This document shows, piece by piece, positions 9,923-20,986 of a stretch of 59,249 nucleotides of DNA. Position 1 is the first letter of the stretch. The number at the start of each line of letters is the position of its first letter. The stretch comes from Acidobacteriaceae bacterium (lineage in GTDB: Bacteria; Acidobacteriota; Terriglobia; Terriglobales; Acidobacteriaceae), in contig PLFY01000216.1 in assembly GCA_003138365.1 (NCBI GenBank), positions 1 to 59,249 on the forward strand, in the 5' to 3' direction. The notes beneath the pieces were generated by a model, which searched no databases, was not told where the DNA came from, and saw only the letters and a list, made by a program, of their open reading frames with translations. The translations under genes and the position numbers were made by a program.

Positions 9923-10669
9923 TCAGCTCAGCGCTGCGGCAATCTCCGCCAGACCCCGCCGTTGCCGCCCGTCGCCGTCGAAGTTGGCGGGGTCCAGCCA
10001 GGTTTCGAAGGCTCGCTTGCGGGCGGGCCATTCGCGGTCGAGCATCGAGAACCAGGCCGTGTCCCGGTTGCGGCCTTTAACGATCATGTGCTGGCGGAAA
10101 ATGCCTTCGAAGGTGAAGCCCAGGCGCTCGGCGGCGCGGCGGCTGGGCAGGTTCTCCGCATTGCACTTCCACTCGAAGCGGCGGTAGCCCAGATGGTCGA
10201 AGATGTGGCTGGCTAACAGGAACATGGCCTCTGTGGCCGCGGTGGTGCGCTGCAAGGCTGGCGAAAGCAGGATGTTGCCCACCTCGATGACCCCATGCTG
10301 AGGCTCCATGCGCATGTAGCAGGCCCAACCGGCGGCGCGGCCACCCCACGGACCAGGACCTGCGGGGTACCCACTCTGTGGGTCGGAGGACCCTGGTTCA
10401 CCCTTTGCGGCAGGCACGATGGCAAGAAAGAGAGAGCTGGCTGCGGCCTGCTTCGCCTCAATGGCCCGGTGCAAATCGGACTCGGCGGCGAAGGGGCCGT
10501 CGAAGAGCCAGGTCCATAGCTCATCGTGGCCGTCCGTGGCCTGCCAGAGGGCCGCGGTATGGCGCTCCGCGTCCAGAGGCTCCAAAGTGACATAGCGGCC
10601 ACGGAGCGTGACAGGGACGGGCAGCGGGACAGGTTTCCAGTCGAGGCTGGATGGGGTGGGTGCGTTCAC
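9923..10669 (-). CDS. GNAT-family N-acetyltransferase (RimJ/RimL-like)
   Basis: A 248-aa acetyl-CoA-dependent transferase starting at GTG 10669, without a strong ribosome site. The layout matches RimJ/RimL proteins: an N-terminal LRGRYVTLEPLDAERH, the strand MRMEPQHGVIEVGNILLSP, the helix ATEAMFLLASHIFDHLGYRRFEWKCN, and the signature NLPSRRAAERLGFTFEGIFRQH that contacts acetyl-CoA. Residues about 91-112 (GEPGSSDPQ...GPWGG) are an extra Gly/Pro-rich stretch between two core strands, encoded by a palindromic DNA segment (10351-10399). The substrate could be a ribosomal protein N-terminus or a small amine; the sequence does not decide. It is transcribed divergently from parDE. Confidence 0.85.
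   Translation of the reverse strand: MNAPTPSSLDWKPVPLPVPVTLRGRYVTLEPLDAERHTAALWQATDGHDELWTWLFDGPFAAESDLHRAIEAKQAAASSLFLAIVPAAKGEPGSSDPQSGYPAGPGPWGGRAAGWACYMRMEPQHGVIEVGNILLSPALQRTTAATEAMFLLASHIFDHLGYRRFEWKCNAENLPSRRAAERLGFTFEGIFRQHMIVKGRNRDTAWFSMLDREWPARKRAFETWLDPANFDGDGRQRRGLAEIAAALS
10351..10399. repeat. Palindromic (REP-like) segment inside the GNAT gene
   Basis: The core ACCCACTCTGTGGGT (10369-10383) is a perfect 6-bp inverted repeat with a 3-nt loop. Imperfect outer arms flank it (ACCAGGACCT on the left, AGGACCCTGGT on the right). It is translated in frame as the Gly/Pro-rich insertion of the acetyltransferase. The structure is seen; that it is a dispersed genomic repeat is inferred. 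Confidence 0.5.
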
Positions 10670-10723
10670 TGCATCAGGCTATCAGCCGCAGTGCGCCATG
10701 AGCGCATGGGTCCTGTTCTGGAA

Positions 10724-10767
10724 TGGCCAAATTGAGGTTTGGCAAAGTTGGCCAATCTGCCTATACT
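10724..10767 (+). promoter_or_regulatory. parDE promoter with embedded palindromic operator
   Basis: TTGGCA (10739-10744), a 17-bp spacer and TATACT (10762-10767) form a strong sigma-70 promoter. The spacer contains the palindrome TTGGCCAA (10748-10755), and a second TGGCCAA lies at 10724-10730. Repeated palindromes across the promoter fit autorepression by the antitoxin, as known for ParD proteins. Confidence 0.65.
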
Positions 10768-10783
10768 GCAATTGAGGTGTCCC

Positions 10784-11041
10784 ATGCCGACTCGCAATGT
10801 CAGCCTGACCAAGGAACTGGACCAGTTCGTGGCTTCGAAGGTGGAGGCCGGACTCTACGCCAATGCCAGCGAAGTCATGCGCACGGGCTTGCGATTGCTG
10901 GAGCGCGATGAGCGGGAGTACGAGGAGAAGCTGGCGGCGCTTCGGACGGCTATTGATCAGGGCCTCGCGAGCGGAATCGCCGAACCCGGCGTTTTCTCCC
11001 GTATTCGCAAGAAATACGGCCTCCCGCAGAGAGAGGCTTGA
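10784..11041 (+). CDS. parD: ParD-family antitoxin (ribbon-helix-helix)
   Basis: An 85-aa protein starting at ATG 10784, after GAGG. The N-terminal half (TRNVSLTKELDQFVASKVEAG, then NASEVMRTGLRLLERDE) is the ribbon-helix-helix DNA-binding and dimer domain of ParD antitoxins. The acidic/basic C-terminal half (EEKLAALRTAIDQGLASG) is the toxin-wrapping segment. It should neutralise the ParE toxin encoded next and repress its own promoter. The start codon of the toxin lies only 2 bp after its stop, which is typical of a coupled toxin-antitoxin operon. Confidence 0.9.
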   Translation: MPTRNVSLTKELDQFVASKVEAGLYANASEVMRTGLRLLERDEREYEEKLAALRTAIDQGLASGIAEPGVFSRIRKKYGLPQREA

Positions 11042-11043
11042 CC

Positions 11044-11343
11044 GTGCTTCAAGTCGATGTTTCCGTTGAGGCCGAGGAGGATATCGATCTGATTGCTGCC
11101 TATACGACAAGAACCTGGGGATGGCGGCAGACAAATGAATACCTCGCCAAACTTGAAGATGGATTCGATCTTTTGGCCATGAGCCCTTTCATCGGTCGAT
11201 CCTGCGATTCGATTCGACCTGGACTGCGCCGGTTTGAGATAGGCAAGCACGTCGTGTTTTACCTTGCCCAGTCAGACGAGCTACTGATCGTGCGCGTTCT
11301 GCACCAGCAAATGATTCCGGTCAAGACGCATTTCGGGCAGTGA
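11044..11343 (+). CDS. parE: ParE-family toxin
   Basis: A 99-aa protein of the RelE/ParE superfamily. GTG 11044 is preferred, 7 nt after GAGAGG; an overlapping TTG at 11038 is too close to that ribosome site. Recognisable elements are the N-terminal VSVEAEEDIDLIAAYTTRTWG, the central EDGFDLLAMSPFIGRSCDSIRPGLRRFEIGKHVVFY, and the closing VRVLHQQM. ParE toxins poison DNA gyrase; closely related RelE toxins cleave mRNA. The pairing with a ParD antitoxin supports ParE. Confidence 0.88.
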   Translation: MLQVDVSVEAEEDIDLIAAYTTRTWGWRQTNEYLAKLEDGFDLLAMSPFIGRSCDSIRPGLRRFEIGKHVVFYLAQSDELLIVRVLHQQMIPVKTHFGQ

Positions 11344-11678
11344 CGGTCTGGGCGGCTCTTCTCGGCGAGCTTCTCTGTTAAGGCTCGACCTCCGGCCGGC
11401 TGCTGGCAGGCAGGCCGGAGAACCAGGGCCCAGGAGAACCAGGGCCCAGTTGTCCACTTCTCCACATCCTTGGTCCCAATCTGCACCATTTCTGCGTCTT
11501 GTACCCGACCTCTGCGAGGACTAGCCTTGTTTGTGCATCGGTAGGCACCGGCAACGCGAGCGTGGCATCGAATTGAGGGCAGAATTGGAGGGTGAAGTCC
11601 GCGCTGCGCAACGGTGTTTTGAGCTTTCCACAGGCAATTGCCGCTGTTTAGCAACCGGATGCGAGGAACACAAACAAA
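11344..11678. other. Intergenic region after parE
   Basis: No gene is supported here. The only notable structure is an exact tandem duplication of the 16-mer GGAGAACCAGGGCCCA at 11417-11448. The remainder is unremarkable up to the nrdJ control region. Confidence 0.5.
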
Positions 11679-11730
11679 ATACAAGATATAGTGGTTTGTT
11701 GTTGACTTGTACCACAGACAGCGGTATTTT
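11679..11730 (+). promoter_or_regulatory. nrdJ promoter with probable NrdR box
   Basis: TTGACT (11702-11707), a 17-bp spacer and TATTTT (11725-11730) form a clear sigma-70 promoter about 200 bp before nrdJ. Just upstream, ATACAAGATATAGTGG (11679-11694) matches 12 of 16 positions of the NrdR box ACACTATATATAGTGT. NrdR represses ribonucleotide reductase genes when dATP is high. A second box, usual in such promoters, is not evident. The leader of about 190 nt shows no B12-riboswitch core. Confidence 0.55.
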
Positions 11731-11930
11731 TTCATCTGCGACTGTAAACAGATTGTAAAGAAGCCTGGCGTGAAGAGCCGCCGGTAAGTCGCTGAGAGAA
11801 GAGAACCAGCGGCAGTTTCATCTCCCCGTTTCGCGTTCTTTGTCACAGATACAACCGCTGATTTCCAGGCCGCATTGCGGCGGTCGAAGCAGAGGATTCA
11901 CAGGCTTTTTTGTCGATTGAGAGGATTCTA

Positions 11931-15287
<3,357 letters not shown>

Positions 15288-15324
15288 AATTTGGTGAGCA
15301 ATCAGGAATGATGCTGTGGGTTTA

Positions 15325-15388
15325 CCCATAAGGTGAAAGTTTGACCGCATGAGGTGAAAGTTGACACCCCATAAGATGAAAGTTGTGG
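15325..15388. repeat. Short degenerate direct repeats
   Basis: Three imperfect copies of CCCATAAGGTGAAAGTTGAC occur with a period of about 21-22 bp (15325-15345, 15346-15365, 15368-15388); a weaker echo lies at about 15414. The rest of the gap to 15514 has no gene. Multiple short repeats containing an AACTTTC core (reverse strand) recall the ends of IS21-type elements, but no transposase is present, so a remnant end is only inferred. Confidence 0.45.
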
Positions 15389-15514
15389 CGCACGCTAAGG
15401 CTGAAGTCGATAACCCATAGGAACGAAGTCGTTCCCAAATTGGTCTCATCGACTTCGACCGGCGCGCGAAAACTAGCTTCAAAAAACCTCCATAACCTCC
15501 ATGACCTCCTCAAC

Positions 15515-15973
15515 TTACTTATTTTCTGTAGCTTGAGAATCATGGAGGTTCTTCGTCTCCGCCGGCGTATCCTCCATCATGTACACCACGGCAAGCTGCT
15601 GGATTCGGGCGAGGGTGGCCTTATCGAAGGTCAAGCCATTGCCGGTTTGTGATAACGGGCGAGTGCGCAGACCGAGCTTCTTCAATCGGTGGCCGACTTT
15701 TTCGGGACGCAACCGCGCCGTTTCGCCGCGCGCTTCCAGCCGACGGTTGACCTCAACCGCGATTTCCCGGGCATAGGCTTGTTGCCGCCCGTCACGGCTG
15801 AGCGCCCGGGTCGCTTCCAAGACGATGGCCTCGCTGGTATCCGACATTTCAGAGAGACGCAGCTGGTCTTGGGTTTTCAGCAGGGTCACCAGCTTTTGCC
15901 GGAGCTCGGGTGCGTCCACGATTTTGGAAGTTCGACGAACGCTCCACTTCCCAGTCGAATATCCCCTGCGCAA
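15515..15973 (-). pseudogene. Probable remnant of a larger replication or mobile-element protein
   Basis: The frame encodes 152 residues; ELRQKLVTLLKTQDQLRLSEMSDTSEAIVLEA onward looks like a genuine protein C-terminus. It contains EIAVEVNRRLEARGETARLRPEKVGHRLKKLGLRTRPLSQTGNG, a winged-helix-like segment of the kind found at the end of primase/helicase-type proteins of integrative elements. The first 20 residues look spurious and there is no good ribosome site, so it is probably a 5'-truncated fragment. It lies between degenerate repeats and the stator genes. The parent family is a guess. Confidence 0.4.
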
Positions 15974-16049
15974 CTGGTTCCGACATCGACAGCGGACTCT
16001 TTTGTTGCCCGGATGGGATTTTGGCGAGGGACAGCCAGAATGCTCATGG

Positions 16050-16838
16050 TCATGACCTGCCTCCTGGGGATTGCGCGGGCGGGGCCGCCGTTCCCAGGAC
16101 GACCAAATCGACTCGCCGATTTATTTTGCGGCCCTCGGGTGTTGCATTGTCGGCTAAAGGCCGGTACTGCCCGTAGCCGCACACCGAGATCCTCTTCGGG
16201 TCGAAGCCAGCATCATTCACAAGCAGGAGCAGCACAGCCATCCCGCGCGCCGTCGAGAGTTCCCAATTGGAGTGGAACTGCGCGCTATGGATTGGCTGAT
16301 CGTCGGAATGCCCCTCAATGCGAAGCTCCAACCCACGTTGCGACAAGATCCTGCCGATCTTCTCAATCTTCTTGTCCGCGCCCGGCAGCAGGACGGCCTG
16401 GCCGCTGTTGAAGAATCCGAGTTCTCGCAGGCTGATTACGAATCCCTCCGGGGTGATTCGCATCTCCATTTCCTTATTCCGAAGTTCCGCGCCGACGACC
16501 GACTCAAGCTGCCTTCGCAACGCGACGACATCGACTGGCGAAGTAGCCGCGTTGTCTTTCCGTGGATTTTCCAGACGGTCGGACGGTGTTCCAATCGTCG
16601 GATCGGGGACGATGTTGGGATAGGCAACGCCACTGTTGCTGGCCCCGCCGGAGGATGCGCCCAACTGCTGGAAGCCGACCTGGATAGCTTGAGAGAGTCT
16701 CTTGATCGTCAGGTTGTCCCGGTAGGAAGAAGCAAACAGGACAACAAACAGCGCGAAGAGCAGGGTCATGAAATCCGAGTAGGAGATCAGCCAGCGGTCC
16801 CTATTGGACGCCTCCTCAGTTTGTCTTCTCCTTCTCAT
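16050..16838 (-). CDS. motB: Flagellar stator protein MotB-like, first copy
   Basis: A 262-aa inner-membrane protein. One membrane helix (residues about 16-36) begins with SYSDFMTLLFALFVVLFAS; Asp22 is the proton-carrying residue of MotB. A Gly/Ser/Asn-rich linker follows. Residues about 125-250 are an OmpA-like peptidoglycan-binding domain (RIEGHSDDQPIHSAQFHSNWELSTARG, GYGQYRPLADN, NRRVDLVV). Its start overlaps the upstream motA-like stop by 4 bp (ATGA), so the two are translationally coupled. The first residues RRRRQ are strongly basic, as usual in MotB. Divergence from the second copy suggests a separate stator type, for example MotCD-like. Confidence 0.9.
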   Translation of the reverse strand: MRRRRQTEEASNRDRWLISYSDFMTLLFALFVVLFASSYRDNLTIKRLSQAIQVGFQQLGASSGGASNSGVAYPNIVPDPTIGTPSDRLENPRKDNAATSPVDVVALRRQLESVVGAELRNKEMEMRITPEGFVISLRELGFFNSGQAVLLPGADKKIEKIGRILSQRGLELRIEGHSDDQPIHSAQFHSNWELSTARGMAVLLLLVNDAGFDPKRISVCGYGQYRPLADNATPEGRKINRRVDLVVLGTAAPPAQSPGGRS

Positions 16839-17623
16839 CGACTGGCCACTTTCTTCAAAGCATGCGCGGGCCTATCAAAAAACTTTCCAAGTTGCAGCTC
16901 CAAAGCTCGGGGATGCACACCCTCGACGATCGACAACACTGCCTCAAGCGTCATCTCTTGAATCACTTGTTTTTCGCGCAGCCGAATTTTGAGCTTTCCG
17001 GCCCAGGGCAGGAAGAGGAGATTTGCCGATGCGACACCATAAATGGTGGCGACGAAGGCTACCGCGATGCCCTTGCCGACCTCATTCACATCCGAAAGCC
17101 GTTGCATCACCTGAATAAGGCCAAGAACCGCACCGAGAATCCCAATGGTTGGCGCGAACCCGCCCGCAGCCTCGAAAACCTTCGGGATTTTCTCATCCTT
17201 TTCGCCTTGATAGTCAAGTTGAACTTCCATCATTTTGCGCAGGTCGACGGGCTTGACACCATCGATTGCCAGCATGAGGCTCTCTCTCAGGAAAGGATCT
17301 CGAATCCTCTCCAACTCCGCATCGAGGGAAGCGATCCCTTCCTTGCGAGCCTTGTATGCAAATCGGAGCAGATTCTGGACCAGGTTGTCGGGCTCTGGGT
17401 CCGCATGCAGCAGGACATCCATAAGCTGTCGCACCGCCTGGATCACGATGCGAAGTGGAAATTGGACCATGACGGCGCCCAGGGTGCCGCCGAAGACAAT
17501 CAGGGCAGCGGTCGGCTGCAGCATTTGTGGCAACTTGACGCCCTCGAGCATCAAGCCTATCCCGAGTCCAGCAAACGCGAGGGTTAACCCCCCGATAGTG
17601 CCTTTGTCAATAGTCGTCTTCAC
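16835..17623 (-). CDS. motA: Flagellar stator protein MotA-like, first copy
   Basis: A 262-aa protein with four membrane helices (GGLTLAFAGLGIGLMLEG, AALIVFGGTLGAVMVQFPL, APTIGILGAVLGLIQVMQRL, GIAVAFVATIYGVASANLLFLPWAGKL). The cytoplasmic loop between helices 2 and 3 carries the charged surface (residues about 80-150) that acts on FliG, and the conserved Pro of helix 3 is present. Length and helix pattern match the short MotA/PomA/MotC type. The start is GTG 17623 with a weak ribosome site. A near-perfect FliA promoter lies about 140 bp upstream. Confidence 0.9.
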   Translation of the reverse strand: MKTTIDKGTIGGLTLAFAGLGIGLMLEGVKLPQMLQPTAALIVFGGTLGAVMVQFPLRIVIQAVRQLMDVLLHADPEPDNLVQNLLRFAYKARKEGIASLDAELERIRDPFLRESLMLAIDGVKPVDLRKMMEVQLDYQGEKDEKIPKVFEAAGGFAPTIGILGAVLGLIQVMQRLSDVNEVGKGIAVAFVATIYGVASANLLFLPWAGKLKIRLREKQVIQEMTLEAVLSIVEGVHPRALELQLGKFFDRPAHALKKVASR

Positions 17624-17763
17624 GAAGTCCAGTCACCAAAGCAAGAGCAAGCAGGCGGGGCCAACCAAGCACGACGGCCACAAAGTTCGCAGTTTGCTCT
17701 CGCTCATCTGCATGCGGACTTTGCCTGAATGCTGTCGTGCAGCATTTCAAACAGGTCGATTTT

Positions 17764-17791
17764 TTATCGGCAAGCGGAGCAGACGATTCTA
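17764..17791 (-). promoter_or_regulatory. FliA (sigma-28) promoter of the first motAB operon
   Basis: Read on the minus strand: TAGAATCG, a 12-bp spacer, GCCGATAA. The -10 element is identical to the enterobacterial sigma-28 consensus. The leader is about 130 nt. Confidence 0.7.
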
Positions 17792-17888
17792 GGGTCGCGG
17801 TAATCGAATAACTGGTGCGAAGATAGATTCGATGTTCATTGCCGTTGGGCGTACAGGACTGAAGTTCAACGGTCGTCTTCCCCGTCCT

Positions 17889-18380
17889 TTATGCGTTGAT
17901 GGAAAAGGTGCCGGCGGTGGGCAACATAGAGGCGTTTAACGCACCGCTGACGGCGCCTTGCTGGATTGAACCGTATGCCAACAGAGCGGCAGTTAATGGA
18001 TTGGAGCCGGCGCCAAACAGGCTGGATTCGCCGGATGCATCACTTGCCAAGCTCTTGCCCGCACTCGATACCGGTTTGGCAGGTGAATGATGCAACACTT
18101 GCGTCAGGTCCTGTGCAAGGGTCGTCTTGAAGGCGGTAAAGTCAGCTTGCGCAGCGGGTAGGTTGCCGGATTCAAGATCCTGGCCGATCTGCGAGAGCTG
18201 ACCGGTAGGCGAGGTTCCACCAGCACTCGAATTTGACCCCGACGCAAGAAGCGTTTGCTGCAGCGCTCCGAACACGGACTGGGCGCCCGTGTTCTGGTTG
18301 GCCGCGGGCGCCAATTTCTGCGCGACCTGAGATACAGCGTTTGCGAAAAGACTGCTACCGAGGATTCCTGCTACGGACAT
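17889..18380 (-). CDS. Uncharacterised Ala/Ser/Gln-rich protein
   Basis: A 163-aa protein with a strong ribosome site (GGGAGG, 5 nt before ATG). It is low in charge and rich in Ala, Ser, Gly and Gln, with only short hydrophobic stretches and no convincing signal peptide. Residues about 60-95 (QLSQIGQDLESGNLPAAQADFTAFKTTLAQDL) form a helical repeat-like unit (S-G-N-L-x-A-A-Q) seen in small acidobacterial proteins of unknown role. It lies between two stator operons and has a possible FliA promoter, so a motility-linked or secreted role is possible but unproven. I do not recognise a named family. Confidence 0.65.
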   Translation of the reverse strand: MSVAGILGSSLFANAVSQVAQKLAPAANQNTGAQSVFGALQQTLLASGSNSSAGGTSPTGQLSQIGQDLESGNLPAAQADFTAFKTTLAQDLTQVLHHSPAKPVSSAGKSLASDASGESSLFGAGSNPLTAALLAYGSIQQGAVSGALNASMLPTAGTFSINA

Positions 18381-18404
18381 AGGAGCCTCCCGAACAAAAA
18401 TGGT

Positions 18405-18431
18405 CTAACGGCATGATGGTGGGCCGCTTTC
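18405..18431 (-). promoter_or_regulatory. Possible FliA promoter of the orphan 163-aa gene
   Basis: Read on the minus strand: GAAAGCGG, an 11-bp spacer, GCCGTTAG, 25 bp before the start codon of the 163-aa gene. The -10 element is good and the -35 element weak. Confidence 0.4.
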
Positions 18432-18718
18432 CGGAGAACTCAACCACCCTTGTGACTCAAGGTGCCGGATTCTCCGCAGCTCATCTGCCTGAAAGAGTTG
18501 CACGTCGGGAGCCAAAGCAAAGTGGTCCGAGACCAGTGAGATAACATCCATGAAATGAATAGATTAGCGCCATAATTCCAATTGCATATCGCCTCGATAA
18601 GTGGGCAAAAGCTGCCTATCCGGCAAAAAGTAAGGCGCAGGAAATGTCCGTTGGAGCGAGCAAGGCTCCAACCGGCGACCCGAAACTCACCCGAAGCCGG
18701 ACGTTTGCGGTGCGCCGC

Positions 18719-18746
18719 TAGAAATTGCGCCTCGATTTGCCGATTA
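18719..18746 (+). promoter_or_regulatory. FliA (sigma-28) promoter of the second motAB operon
   Basis: TAGAAATT, a 12-bp spacer and GCCGATTA, with a 98-nt gap to the GTG start. It resembles the promoter of the first stator operon (TAGA-N16-GCCGAT). The 464-bp gap from 18381 to 18844 holds no gene. Confidence 0.5.
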
Positions 18747-18844
18747 AGAGCGGGCAACTCGATACATTGACTGCAAAATGGTTGCGGCTCAAATCAGGTG
18801 TCGAATCCACAACTCGGCAGGGGAATGCCAAAGGACGAAGCCAC

Positions 18845-19723
18845 GTGTTTACGATCGTTGGAATTCTCATCGTTTTCGGCGCGGTGCTGGCCGGCTTCTT
18901 GATGGAAAAGGGGCCAGTGGCTGTTCTGTTCCAGCCATCCGAGTTTGTGATCATCGCGGGGGCTTCGATTGGGATCCTGATCGCCTCAAATCCTGTGCAC
19001 GTCTTAAAGAAGATTGCCAGCGGCCTGACGGGACTTCTTGGAGGTTCGAAGTTCTCGAAGGATCGATACATCGACTCTCTCAAGATGATGTTCAATCTCT
19101 TCATCAAGGCGCGCAAAGACGGATTGGTGGCGATCGAGAGCGATGTTGAGGAACCGGAGAAGAGTCCGGTGTTTTCCAAATATCCAAGCTTCATGAAAGA
19201 CAGTCATTTTCGAAACTTCGTGTGCGACACAATGCGCACGGCGCTGACTGGAGGCGCGAGCAGTCATGACGTCGACCAGATGATGGAACTGGATATGGAG
19301 GTCCATCATGCCAGTGCCAGGACTCCGACTTCCGCATTGTTCGCCATGGCAGATGCCTTGCCGGGCCTGGGAATCGTCGCCGCGGTTTTGGGGGTTGTGC
19401 TCACCATGAGTTCGCTCGGCGGGCCGCCCGAAGAGATTGGGCACAAGGTAGCGGCAGCGCTGGTGGGAACGTTTCTGGGGATTCTGATGTGTTACGGAAT
19501 GGTTGGCCCACTGGCGTCGAAGATGTCAAAGCAGGTGGAAGAGGAACATGCGTACTACTACGTTTTGCGTGTTGTCATGCTCTCCTACATCAAAGGGATG
19601 GCCCCGCTGCTGGCGATAGAAATGGGACGGCGGGCAATTCCGGATCATGTCCGGCCCAGTTTTCAAGAAGTGGAGAAAGCGTGCCGCCAAAAGGATGAAG
19701 CGGTCAAGGCGGTCGCTGCATAG
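18845..19723 (+). CDS. motA: Flagellar stator protein MotA, second copy
   Basis: A 292-aa protein of the longer, Escherichia-like MotA type. GTG 18845 is preferred: AAAGGA lies upstream, and the next residues (FTIVGILIVFGAVLAGFLMEKG) form the first helix exactly where MotA proteins begin, while the upstream frame has no family resemblance. Further helices are PSEFVIIAGASIGILIASNP, ALPGLGIVAAVLGVVLTMSSL and VAAALVGTFLGILMCYGMVGPLA. The cytoplasmic loop contains charged residues that contact FliG. It forms an operon with the following motB. Its low similarity to the first MotA argues for a distinct stator, not a recent duplication. Confidence 0.93.
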   Translation: MFTIVGILIVFGAVLAGFLMEKGPVAVLFQPSEFVIIAGASIGILIASNPVHVLKKIASGLTGLLGGSKFSKDRYIDSLKMMFNLFIKARKDGLVAIESDVEEPEKSPVFSKYPSFMKDSHFRNFVCDTMRTALTGGASSHDVDQMMELDMEVHHASARTPTSALFAMADALPGLGIVAAVLGVVLTMSSLGGPPEEIGHKVAAALVGTFLGILMCYGMVGPLASKMSKQVEEEHAYYYVLRVVMLSYIKGMAPLLAIEMGRRAIPDHVRPSFQEVEKACRQKDEAVKAVAA

Positions 19724-19847
19724 AGCAACTTAGCCCTTGCCGGGCCCTTCCATGTGGATGTTTCCCAAGGAAAGATCCATAGGATGGTGGTGGTTTCGGG
19801 GCATGGTAATCGTTGAATCGCTGTCACCGTCTTCAGAAGAGAGCATC

Positions 19848-20630
19848 ATGGAAAATACGCCACCAGTTATCATCATCAAGAAGAGTTCGGGTCACAACGA
19901 GCCTCACGGCGGCGCCTGGAAGGTGGCGTATGCCGACTTTGTGACTGCAATGATGGCTTTGTTCATTGTTCTTTGGATGATGAACGCCAGCAAGGAAGTT
20001 CAGGAGGCGGTTGGCGGCTACTTCAAAGATCCAAGTGGCAATGCCAAGTTGGTGGGCAGCAATAAGAATGGCGCAGGGGTCTTTGTAGCTCTGAAGAAGG
20101 ATGACCTGGAAAAGCTCAAGACCCAGTTGGAGAAGTCCATTCACCGTGTCGACCCATTGGATAAGTTGAAAAAACAAATTGAGATCACGATTACTGATGA
20201 GGGACTGCGGATTGAGCTAATGGAATCGGCCAAGGGTACATTCTTTGAGTTGGGAAGCTCGAAGCCTACCCCCGCGCTCAAGGAGCTGCTGCAGGTTTTA
20301 TCGGAACAATTGGGGCAGCTTCCGAACAAAATATCGATCGAAGGGCACACCGATTCCAAGCCTTACGCGCAAAGCAGGACCTACGACAACTGGGATCTGT
20401 CGTCGGATCGGGCAAACGAGGCTCGACGAATGATGCAAAAGGAAGGTGTCCCGTCGGACCAGATATCGCAGGTACGTGGATTCTCGGACCAGCGGCTGAG
20501 ATTGCCGAAGCAACCAGAGGACCCGTCCAACCGCAGAATCTCTCTCGTGGTTCAATACCAAGTCGTGAATTCTTCGGAAGTGCCTCTTCCCAAGCAGCTT
20601 ATGTCCTCAACCGCACGGCCGCCAACCTAA
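19848..20630 (+). CDS. motB: Flagellar stator protein MotB, second copy
   Basis: A 260-aa partner of the preceding MotA. ATG 19848 follows GAAGAGAG; the frame is open upstream, but the N-terminus MENTPPVIIIKKSSGHNEPHGGAWKVAYADF is the classic MotB start (basic segment, then W-x-V-A-Y-A-D-F). Asp30 at the head of the single helix is the proton acceptor. A periplasmic linker follows, then an OmpA-like domain (ISIEGHTDSKPYAQSRTYDNWDLSSDRAN, GFSDQRLRLP, NRRISLVV) that anchors to peptidoglycan. The gap of 124 bp to motA is longer than in most motAB operons. Confidence 0.93.
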   Translation: MENTPPVIIIKKSSGHNEPHGGAWKVAYADFVTAMMALFIVLWMMNASKEVQEAVGGYFKDPSGNAKLVGSNKNGAGVFVALKKDDLEKLKTQLEKSIHRVDPLDKLKKQIEITITDEGLRIELMESAKGTFFELGSSKPTPALKELLQVLSEQLGQLPNKISIEGHTDSKPYAQSRTYDNWDLSSDRANEARRMMQKEGVPSDQISQVRGFSDQRLRLPKQPEDPSNRRISLVVQYQVVNSSEVPLPKQLMSSTARPPT

Positions 20631-20647
20631 CGGTTAGCAGGCACGGA

Positions 20648-20986
20648 CTAGTCAAGAAGTTGGGGCCCCGGCCTGTTCTGGGGCTCTACCGCTAAAGCAA
20701 CAAAATGAGCCATCATATTGCGCTCTTCTTCCGATTTATATATGAACTCCAAAACGCTCCATTTTGATTCCGAACGCACTAAGCGCGCGTCGAGTTCAAC
20801 AGTCATGCCCTTGTTGCTAACTTCTACAACCCCGTTACAATTCTCCAGGGGATGCTTGATAGCCTCCAGCACCATGCCGTCTTCGCTTATCTCCCTGCAT
20901 CGTGCCGCCACGGTCGAGTTCGCGATGGTGAGCTGAACCAGAAGATCGACAGGAAATCTTGGAGCCCGATAGATGAATTTCCGCAT
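20648..20986 (-). CDS. PilZ-domain protein (probable c-di-GMP effector)
   Basis: A 112-aa single-domain protein. The PilZ signature is present in diverged form: a basic YRAPRFPVDLLVQL segment near residue 6 (corresponding to RxxxR) and REISEDGMVLEA near residue 30 (corresponding to D/NxSxxG), followed by beta-barrel strands. PilZ proteins bind cyclic di-GMP, and those near flagella, such as YcgR, act as brakes on MotA or FliG. It converges on the second motAB operon, which supports such a role. The start codon ATG 20986 lacks a strong ribosome site. Confidence 0.75.
   Translation of the reverse strand: MRKFIYRAPRFPVDLLVQLTIANSTVAARCREISEDGMVLEAIKHPLENCNGVVEVSNKGMTVELDARLVRSESKWSVLEFIYKSEEERNMMAHFVALAVEPQNRPGPQLLD

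Noticed and set aside
11731-11930. B12 riboswitch in the nrdJ leader
   Set aside because: The conserved B12-box and core GCCACTG-type motifs were looked for and not found.
15325-15430. Short CRISPR array
   Set aside because: Repeats are about 20 bp, degenerate and nearly contiguous, without unique spacers or cas genes.
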